A DNA stretch of 42,886 nt, taken from positions 1 to 42,886 of the forward strand of contig JAGWXY010000013.1 in the NCBI GenBank assembly GCA_018969605.1, given 5' to 3'. The DNA is from Verrucomicrobiota bacterium. GTDB taxonomy: Bacteria; Verrucomicrobiota; Verrucomicrobiia; Verrucomicrobiales; Akkermansiaceae. Below, in pieces: positions 32,768 to 42,886 of the stretch (positions are counted from its first letter, which is position 1; each line of letters starts with the position of its first letter). Position numbers and translations under genes: made by a program. The notes under the pieces were generated by a model. The model saw nothing but the letters and a program-made list of their open reading frames with translations. It was not told where the DNA came from and made no database searches.

Positions 32768-32922
32768 GGTACCATTGAGGCCCGGGCGGCCGACAGAGCC
32801 GATCCAAGGGCATTTCGGCGGCAAAACTTAAGTCATCGCGCCCAACTCCAGCGCTTGCAAGGTCCTCTTCCCCGGTGTATTCCCTCCGGCCCGGCGTTCC
32901 CCCGCCTCACCCCCAGCGTCAC

Positions 32923-36095
<3,173 letters not shown>

Positions 36096-36096
<1 letters not shown>

Positions 36097-38384
36097 TGAA
36101 GCAACACAGTGACATCGAGACTGACGTGACTGCGGTCGCGTCCCAAAGCGATGTTGCAACTTCGCCGCAACTGCTGCAAGAGGTCTCGAGCCTCGGCTGC
36201 ATCGATCGCTTGCGAAACCGAATCTTCCAAGCCGCCCTCATCGTCCTCGCGAGCCTGTGGGTTTACTCACCATCCTACCACGGCGACTGGCTCTGGGACG
36301 ATGACCAACTGCTTACGGCAAATCCCACCGTGCAGCACCGCGTTTCGCTCGATCCGAATGTGCCGACCGACAGCCTGGCTACACTCAAAAAACTTTGGTT
36401 CAGCCCCGAAGGTGCCGACTACTTCCCACTCTCCTACACGGCGCTGTGGGCGCAATGGCCCTTCTTTGGGTTGGATCCAACGGGCTATCATGTCACAACG
36501 ATTCTGCTCCACACCATCAGCGCGCTGCTTGTTTGGGCATTGCTCGCCAAGATGAAAATTCCCGGCGCTTGGCTATCCGGCCTCGTGTTTGCGATTCATC
36601 CGGTCTGCGTCGAAAGCGTCGCCTGGATCTCCGAAACAAAAAACACACTCTCACTGCCGTTCTTCCTGCTCTCGTGCATTTTTTGGGTCGGTCAGGACGA
36701 TGAGACCAATGCAGCCAAGCGGCAACGGCTCTATGTTTTATCGATCATTTTTTTCCTGATCTCGATGTTCGCCAAAACCTCGATCGTGGCCTTTCCGATC
36801 GTGACGCTGCTTTATGCTTGGTGGAAGCGTGGAAAAGTGACCGAACGGGACATTATACTCGCACTGCCCATGTTTGCGATCTCGCTTGTGCTCGGGCTCG
36901 TGACAATCTCCTACCAATGGGGCCGCGCCATCGGGCAAGAAAAGATCATCATCGGCGATTTCCTTTCAATCGACGGATTCCTTTCCCGAATGGCCATAGC
37001 GGGAATGGGAATTCTGCATTATCTCGCATCGATCGTTTGGCCGATAGGCCTGCTGCCGATCTATCCGCGCTGGGAGGTCGACCCGCCGAAGCTGTGGATG
37101 TTCCTCGCTTGGCCCATACTCTTTGCAGGCCTGTGGTGGATGTGGAAAAAACGCAATGCCGCATTTCCATCTCACTGGGGCCGCCACGCTCTTTTTGTTT
37201 TCGGCTTTTTCCTGCTGATGCTGGCACCCGTGCTTGGGTTCGTGACCATCTCCTACATGCGAATCACCTGGGTGGCGGACCACTTCGTTTACAAGCCCAT
37301 GATCAGCATCGTGGCCTTCCTGTGTGCTGGTGTCGTGCTGTTTTTCAATCGCCTCAAAGAGAGTTCGAAGCCGGCATTTTTGCTCATCGGCTCGCTTATG
37401 CTGGTCGTGCTCGCATTGCTTGCCTTTCGCCAAACGGTTGTGTGGAAAGACGAGGACCACATGTGGGAATACACGCTCAAGCGCAACAACAATGCCTGGC
37501 AGGCACACAACCGTTTGGGCGCCAAAAAATCTTCCCGCGGCGATCTGGATGGAGCCCACTATCACTTCCTGAACGCCACACGCTTGCGACCCGACCTCGG
37601 AGAAACAAACAACAACCTCGCCTCTACCTACTTGGCGCGCGCACAAATTTTTGAACAGCAAGGCGACAAAGCAGCGGCCGAGCGGGAAAAAGAGGCAGCG
37701 ATCCATCATTTTTCCGAAGCTTGCCGACTGACGCCGCAAGTTCCCATTTTTCATACAAACCTTGCCAACGCGCTGACAACTGCGGGTCGCCATGCCGATG
37801 CTGAAATCAAATACAAAGAAATCCTCAGCAATGATCCCAACAACCCGGTCATGGTCAACAACTACGGCATCGCCCTTTACAAGCAGGGCAAGATGGACGA
37901 AGCGATCGTTCAGTTCCGTCGGGCGCTCGAGCTTGCGCCGAATGTCAAGGATGCCAGTGACAATCTGGCCAACGCCTTGGCAGAGAAAAATGACTCCTCA
38001 GCTGGCGCTCAGATGCCGCCACCAAAAGGCAAGCCGGGCGAGTTCAAGTACGACAAGAATATCGCCGATTCACTGGCAGTAGCCGGCCGGATCGTCGAGG
38101 CGGGAGAAAAATACAAGGAACTCCTCAAAAGAGAACCAAACGACCCTACCTTGATCAATAATTACGGTTCTATTCTCTACAAGCAGGGCAAAAATAATGA
38201 GGCAATCGCCCAGTTCCGCCGGGCTCTCAAGCTCGCACCGGACATGAAAGATGCCAGCTACAATTTGGCCGTGGCCATGGGCCAGAATCCTTCTTCCCCG
38301 GTCGCCATGCCGCAACCCCAAGGCGACAGAAAGCAGTCCGATCAACAATCGGCACCAAACAAAAAAAATCAGGCGCCAAAATAG
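36096..38384 (+). CDS. TMTC-like multi-pass membrane protein with C-terminal TPRs (putative GT-C glycosyltransferase)
   Basis: 762 residues. The first 440 or so form a multi-pass membrane region with about ten hydrophobic helices. It carries the acidic loop HGDWLWDDD after the first helix and the AIHPVCVESVAWISETKN motif typical of TMTC/O-mannosyltransferase-related proteins. The C-terminal half is TPR repeats, including two nearly duplicated units (NNYGIALYKQGKMDEAIVQF and NNYGSILYKQGKNNEAIAQF), then a low-complexity P/Q/K tail. By family knowledge GT-C enzymes use lipid-linked sugars outside the cytoplasmic membrane. The acidic loop suggests an active enzyme, but this is inference. It is coupled to secA by a 1-nt stop/start overlap and converges on a polyprenyl-phosphate-mannose-synthase-like gene. 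Confidence 0.85.
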
Positions 38385-38579
38385 GAGCTGCTCTCATGCT
38401 ACTCACCTTCGGTGATATGATTGGATCACGATTGACTTGTCCTCCATAGCTCGCAGAGCGACGGCGAAGCAAAAAAACGCAGTTATAAAAATGGACTTCG
38501 AGGCCAATCCAAGACCCGGCGAATCCGCAAATTTCTCACATCCATCCCAACCACCGGCCACAGACTTGGGAAAAATACC

Positions 38580-39341
38580 CTAACGCCCCAGCCAGGTCCG
38601 GCGGGCAAACCTCAGCAAGTCCCTCGTGCTGCGGCAGATTTCCGCAAAGTCCGCCTTGCTCGAGCCACGGGTGCGGTCACTGAAAGTAATTGGTATCTCC
38701 ACAATCCTGCCGTTTGCCCGGTGCACCCGCCAGAGAAAATCTTCTTGGAAGGCATAGCCCTGAGCGAAGCGCCCGATGTCAATCCGGTCGAGAATCGAAA
38801 GCCGCACGGCGCGAAACCCGCCCGACGAATCATTCACCGGCACACCGATGATCCAGCGCGTAAACCAGCAGACAAGCCAACTCGTCAAATGCCTCGAAAG
38901 CGGCCACCCAAGCGTACGACCGCCCGGCACGCATCGCGATCCGATCGCGATGTCCACAGGCACGCCGCCCACCGGATCCAACGCAGCCAGTAGCCGCACG
39001 ATGTCGGCCGGATCATGGCTGAAGTCGGCATCCATGTTCACGCTCACCGCAAAGCCGCGGCTGCGGGCCAATAAAAAACCCTCGAGAATCGCGCTGCCAA
39101 GTCCTCGCCTTCCGCGTCGAATGAGCACATGGAGTCGGGGTTCGCATTTGGCACGCTCCAAGGCAATCTGCCCGGTGCCGTCGGGCGAGTCATCGTCGAT
39201 GATGAGCAATTGCACCTCAGCCGATGAAGCAAGGATGGCATCAATGAGCGGACCGATATTCTCGCGCTCATTGTAGGTGGCCGCCTGCACCAGTACGCGG
39301 CCCGGCAGCCAAGTTTCGGAGGAGTGAGGATCTTCGGGCAT
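38580..39341 (-). CDS. GT2 glycosyltransferase, polyprenyl-phosphate-mannose (DPM1-like) synthase
   Basis: 253 residues from ATG 39341; an in-frame TTG at 39410 would add 23 unsupported residues. GT-A fold: VLVQAATYNERENIGPLIDA, LLIIDDDSPDGTG, RRGRRGLGSAILEGFLLARS, the metal site MDADFSHDP, IAIGSRCVPGG, and NDSSGGFRAVRLSILDRI with QGYAFQEDFLWRV. These are signatures of dolichyl/polyprenyl-phosphate mannose synthase (NERENI, DADFSHDP, DSSGGF). It moves mannose from GDP-mannose to a polyprenyl phosphate on the inner leaflet. It lacks the C-terminal membrane domain of the bifunctional forms. It converges on the TMTC-like gene, 195 bp apart, which could use its product. The exact sugar is unproved. 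Confidence 0.88.
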   Translation of the reverse strand: MPEDPHSSETWLPGRVLVQAATYNERENIGPLIDAILASSAEVQLLIIDDDSPDGTGQIALERAKCEPRLHVLIRRGRRGLGSAILEGFLLARSRGFAVSVNMDADFSHDPADIVRLLAALDPVGGVPVDIAIGSRCVPGGRTLGWPLSRHLTSWLVCWFTRWIIGVPVNDSSGGFRAVRLSILDRIDIGRFAQGYAFQEDFLWRVHRANGRIVEIPITFSDRTRGSSKADFAEICRSTRDLLRFARRTWLGR

Positions 39342-39473
39342 GCGATCGATGGCAACAGGCACCAGCCAGCAGGTCCGACCAGTCTTGTGGGAAAGGCAGC
39401 GAACTGTCAAAAAATCCCGTTGAATCTTAAAAGATTTCTTGGCTATGCGGCCAGAAAAAGTAGCATCTCGCGT

Positions 39474-42400
39474 ATGAAAACCCAGATTTGCACTGCTCTA
39501 CAACCTGCATTCGGACTTTCCAAACAAACATTTCTCATGCGTCACCGCCACATCACCCAAGCCGCCTTTGCCGCCATGATCTTCGGTCTGATGACTGGGA
39601 CTCACGCCATCGCAGCGCCGGTCATCACCGTGTACGGCACTACGGCAGCGAGCAATGCAGGCTCCAGCTTCACCCCCGCGACGATCGTCAGTGGATCCAC
39701 GGTGCGCTTTGACGATGGTGCAACGGTCAGCGGCACCAACGCTATTGCGATCAACGGTGAGCTCCAGTTCAACCAATCGACCGGTACCCTGACTCTCAGC
39801 AATGTCGTCTCCGGCAACGGCACGCTCACACTGAGCAACTCCGGCACACTCCAGCTCACCGGAACCACCGCAGGCACCAGGTTGATACCGCTCAACATGA
39901 CGATCAACACCTCGAGCGGTCGTCTGATGGGGCCACAGGTCTCGGGGACTGAGACCGGCATCTTCCAGCTCGGCGCGAGCGGCACTGGCACGCTGAACGT
40001 CTCCGGAGGATTTGTGAGCGGCTCGGCGTGGCAAATCGGCTTGGGCTCGACCGGCGTCGGCACGGTCAATGTGACCGGTGGCACCTTCGGCCCGTTCGGC
40101 GCTCTCACGGTCGGCGGCTCGAGCGGTGGCTCGGGCGGCACGGGCACGCTGACGATCAATGGCGGTGTGGTCGGGGATAATCCGACAACCCCCTTGAACA
40201 ACGAAGGTTTCCGGTTCGGCGTCGGCCAGAACAGTTCCGGCGTCGCCACGATCACCAGCGGCACGCTCGGGGCCTCCGCCACCGGAAACGGCGGGAGCTT
40301 TATCGGCCTCGCGGGAACGGGCAGCGTCGGGCTCAACAGCGGCTACCTTCAGGCGGGGCACTTGACGCTCGGTGCCGCTTCCACCGGTCGTGGCTCGCTC
40401 ACCATCGCAAGCGGCTCGGCGTCAGTGAACAATTTGACGATCGGCGGCACCGGCAGTGGCACGCTGACCATCACGGGCGGAGTGATGAAGTCCGGGGGCG
40501 GATTTCTCGGAAGCGCCACCAGCGGCACTGGCACGGTGACGGTGTCGAGCGGCACCTGGCTCGTTAACGGCAATGGCCTCTCCAATGGTGAAAGAGACGG
40601 CGTGCTCAGGGTCGGCGGCACGAGCGGCGGCACCGGGAACCTGACGATCGGCAATGGTGGCTATGTGGTCGTCTCGGGGAGTTTTATCCGGGGCGCCAAT
40701 GGCACCTTCAGCCTCAACGAAGGCGGCACGCTCCAGATCGGCGGCCAGTCCGGCGTCTACACCCCCTCCACGGCCACCGGCACGGCCTCCGCCGTGGGCA
40801 GCGGCACCATGGGCGTCCTTGTGGGCGACCTCAACTACGCCGGCACGCTCAAGTTCGCCCAAAACAACAACTCCGGCACTCTGACGAGCAGCACCTATTC
40901 CGGCAATCTGAGCGGCACGGGCGATCTTGTGAAGACGGGCACGGGCACACTCATCATAGGCGGTTCCAACAGCTACACCGGCGGCACGAAGCTCGACGGT
41001 GGCACCCTCTCTCTTAACAGCGCCAATGCCATCGGCACGACAGGCAATATCACTTTCAACGGCGGCGCCCTGCAAGCCACCGCGAACAACACCCAGGACT
41101 ACTCCTCCCGCTTCTCCACCGCCGCCGACCAGCAGTACAGAATCGATAGCAATGGTCAGAGCGTCACGATCTCCGCAAATCTCACAAGTGCCAACGGCTC
41201 CTTCACGAAGCTCGGATCCGGTAACATCACGCTCACCGGCTCCAACACGTTCACGAGCGGCTCCGCAGCGGCGGGCGTGCTGCAGGGCTCGGCCACGAAC
41301 CTCGCCACCAGCGGTAGTTTCGGAGTGGCGAGCGGTGCCGAGGTGCGGTTCAACCAGACGGCGCCGAACCAGACCTGGGCCGGCGCCATGGCGGGCTCCG
41401 GCACCTTCTCGAAGTATGGTGACGGCACGCTCACGCTCACCGGTTCCACCTCCGGCACGACCGGCACGCTCCTGATCGCGGAGGGGGCGGTCAAGGGCAC
41501 GACGAACAACATCCGGAGGGATGTCGTCAACAACTCGCAACTGACCTTTGATCAAACCACAAGCGGCACCTACTCCCGCAGCATTTCAGGCACAGGCAAC
41601 GTGCTCCTGTCTAACAGCGGCACGATCACTTGGACGGGCACGAACACCTACACCGGCACCACCACCGTCGCGGGAGGCAGGCTGATCGGCAACACGAACA
41701 ACATCGTGGGCAACGTCGTCAACAATTCGGCCGTCCAGTTCAACCAGACTGTCAGCGGCACCTACGCGGGCAACATGTCGGGCTCCGGACCGCTTGCGAA
41801 GAACAACAACGGCGCCCTCACGCTGACCGGCAGCAACAGCTACCAAGGAGGCACGTTCGTCAACGCCGGATCGCTCATCGGCGACACTGGTAGCCTCCAG
41901 GGCAGCATCGCCGTCGGCTCCGGCACGCTCGGGTTCGACCAGGCCACGAGCGGCACCTTCTCCGGCTTGCTCTTGGGCACCAGCCCCAGCAGCCGTTTCG
42001 TCAAGGCCGGCGTTGGCGACCTGACTCTCTCCGGCACGAACACCAACGACGGCGCCTGGACCGTCTCTGGAGGCTGGCTCATCGGCACGACCAATTCCGT
42101 GAGCGGCAACATCACCAACAACTCCGCCGTGACATTCGACCAAAGCACAAGCGGCACCTACTCTCAAGTGATGTCTGGTACCGGCTCGCTCACCAAGGCT
42201 GGAGCTGGAGCGGTTACCCTCACCGGCAACAACAGTTACTCCGGCGGCACCATCGTCTCGGCCGGCTCACTGATCGGAACGACCTCCAGCCTCCAGGGCA
42301 ACATCAACAACTATGCTTCCGTCACCTTCGACCAAAGCACCAGCGGCACCTATTCGCAGGTGATGTCCGGCACCGGCTCACTCACGAAGTCAGGCAACGG

Positions 42401-42886
42401 GGCCTTAATTATCTCAGGTAGCAACACTTACTCAGGCGCAACCGTTGTCGATAGCGGCGAACTCAATGTCAACGGCTCGATTGCCAGCAGCGCAGTGAAG
42501 GTCAATAGCGAAGGTTCCCTTTCCGGCTCCGGCACGGTGGGAGGCATCAGCGGCGCGGGATCGATCAATCCCGGCAACAGCCCCGGCATCCTCACCGCAC
42601 CATGGATCGATCCGAGCGACGGAATGTTCCTCAACTTTGAAATCACCGGCATCAAGCCGGAGTACTCGCTGGCATCCGGCAGCGTCAACGATGTGCTGCG
42701 CCTCACCTCCGCAAGTCCCTTCGTGGCAGCGATGAATTCCGGCAATCAGATCAATGTCTACTTCAACATGGCCAGCTTCGACATGACTCAGGCCTATCTT
42801 GGCGGGATTTACACCGATCAACAGGCGGACTTCGCCAGCATGGTTTCCGGAGCAAACTTCAATTATTATGTACAGGACAATGCCGG
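39474..42886 (+). CDS. Autotransporter-associated beta-strand repeat (PATR) exoprotein, 3'-truncated by window edge
   Basis: The frame is open from ATG 39474 to the last base, about 1,137 residues so far. The signal peptide is MRHRHITQAAFAAMIFGLMT... ending near AIAA; it begins at a second in-frame ATG (39537), while 39474 would give a 21-residue extension, so the start is ambiguous. The mature part is G/S/T/N-rich. Early short strands (GTGTLNVSGG, GTGTLTI) give way from about 40900 to PATR/TIGR02601 units with KTGTGTLIIGGSNSYTGGT, FDQSTSGTYSQVMSGTGSLT and GSNTYSGATVVDSGEL. The units at 42133 and 42328 are almost identical. After the last unit comes a conserved N-P-G-N-S-P-G-I and a C-terminal-type domain. 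In Verrucomicrobiota such proteins often end with a PEP-CTERM tag; here it would lie beyond the window. Likely surface-exposed or secreted. Confidence 0.85.
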   Translation, partial: MKTQICTALQPAFGLSKQTFLMRHRHITQAAFAAMIFGLMTGTHAIAAPVITVYGTTAASNAGSSFTPATIVSGSTVRFDDGATVSGTNAIAINGELQFNQSTGTLTLSNVVSGNGTLTLSNSGTLQLTGTTAGTRLIPLNMTINTSSGRLMGPQVSGTETGIFQLGASGTGTLNVSGGFVSGSAWQIGLGSTGVGTVNVTGGTFGPFGALTVGGSSGGSGGTGTLTINGGVVGDNPTTPLNNEGFRFGVGQNSSGVATITSGTLGASATGNGGSFIGLAGTGSVGLNSGYLQAGHLTLGAASTGRGSLTIASGSASVNNLTIGGTGSGTLTITGGVMKSGGGFLGSATSGTGTVTVSSGTWLVNGNGLSNGERDGVLRVGGTSGGTGNLTIGNGGYVVVSGSFIRGANGTFSLNEGGTLQIGGQSGVYTPSTATGTASAVGSGTMGVLVGDLNYAGTLKFAQNNNSGTLTSSTYSGNLSGTGDLVKTGTGTLIIGGSNSYTGGTKLDGGTLSLNSANAIGTTGNITFNGGALQATANNTQDYSSRFSTAADQQYRIDSNGQSVTISANLTSANGSFTKLGSGNITLTGSNTFTSGSAAAGVLQGSATNLATSGSFGVASGAEVRFNQTAPNQTWAGAMAGSGTFSKYGDGTLTLTGSTSGTTGTLLIAEGAVKGTTNNIRRDVVNNSQLTFDQTTSGTYSRSISGTGNVLLSNSGTITWTGTNTYTGTTTVAGGRLIGNTNNIVGNVVNNSAVQFNQTVSGTYAGNMSGSGPLAKNNNGALTLTGSNSYQGGTFVNAGSLIGDTGSLQGSIAVGSGTLGFDQATSGTFSGLLLGTSPSSRFVKAGVGDLTLSGTNTNDGAWTVSGGWLIGTTNSVSGNITNNSAVTFDQSTSGTYSQVMSGTGSLTKAGAGAVTLTGNNSYSGGTIVSAGSLIGTTSSLQGNINNYASVTFDQSTSGTYSQVMSGTGSLTKSGNGALIISGSNTYSGATVVDSGELNVNGSIASSAVKVNSEGSLSGSGTVGGISGAGSINPGNSPGILTAPWIDPSDGMFLNFEITGIKPEYSLASGSVNDVLRLTSASPFVAAMNSGNQINVYFNMASFDMTQAYLGGIYTDQQADFASMVSGANFNYYVQDNA

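Noticed and set aside
39420-39449. Promoter TTGAAT-N18-TATGCG before the PATR gene
   Set aside because: The -10 match is poor and the promoter consensus of this organism is unknown.

Overview
The window looks like chromosomal DNA of a Verrucomicrobiota bacterium (PVC group). This is inferred from the PEP-CTERM (VPEP-type) secreted proteins, a very large two-partner-secretion-type exoprotein, an autotransporter-associated beta-strand repeat protein, a SecA with an enlarged N-terminal part, and the near absence of Shine-Dalgarno sequences before start codons. I saw no rRNA, tRNA, CRISPR array or phage genes.

Layout. (1) 1-9.5 kb: the 3' end of a giant filamentous-haemagglutinin-family exoprotein that enters from the left edge, a Sel1-repeat (lipo)protein right behind it, and an acidic membrane-anchored protein of unknown function on the other strand. 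(2) 9.5-19.1 kb: a minus-strand pair (PEP-CTERM protein followed by a PstS-like secreted substrate-binding protein, closed by a clear terminator), an intact IS4-family insertion sequence with 15-bp inverted repeats and a 9-bp target duplication, and a divergently oriented 1789-residue paralogue of the PEP-CTERM protein. In that paralogue the sorting tag is replaced by about 1500 residues of repeat, Ig-like and ASH-type domains. Both paralogues carry the same candidate operator, TGTGAC-N6-GTCACA, roughly 95-120 bp upstream of their starts. (3) 19.2-29.1 kb: housekeeping and mixed genes with higher GC: rsmB, a J-domain protein, rpmI-rplT without infC, a Rep/UvrD helicase, a GT4 glycosyltransferase facing a membrane-anchored beta-propeller-like protein, then rnhB, yraN, a chorismate-binding enzyme and a small TPR-like protein in a row. 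(4) 29.2-36.1 kb: a YqjD/YqjE/YqjK-like envelope trio leading directly into two PilT-family ATPases, then secA. (5) 36.1-39.4 kb: a multi-pass TMTC-like membrane protein with C-terminal TPRs, whose ATG overlaps the secA stop, converging on a polyprenyl-phosphate-mannose-synthase-like GT2. (6) 39.5 kb to the right edge: the 5' part of a large autotransporter-associated beta-strand repeat protein that runs off the window.

The unifying theme is the cell surface: export (SecA), sorting (PEP-CTERM), very large repeat-rich exoproteins, type IV pilus retraction (two PilT ATPases) and probable glycosylation (GT4, GT2, TMTC-like). The most unusual items are the paralogue pair with shared operator, tail swap and a nearly identical internal tract, and the possible lipid-linked O-mannosylation pair next to secA.
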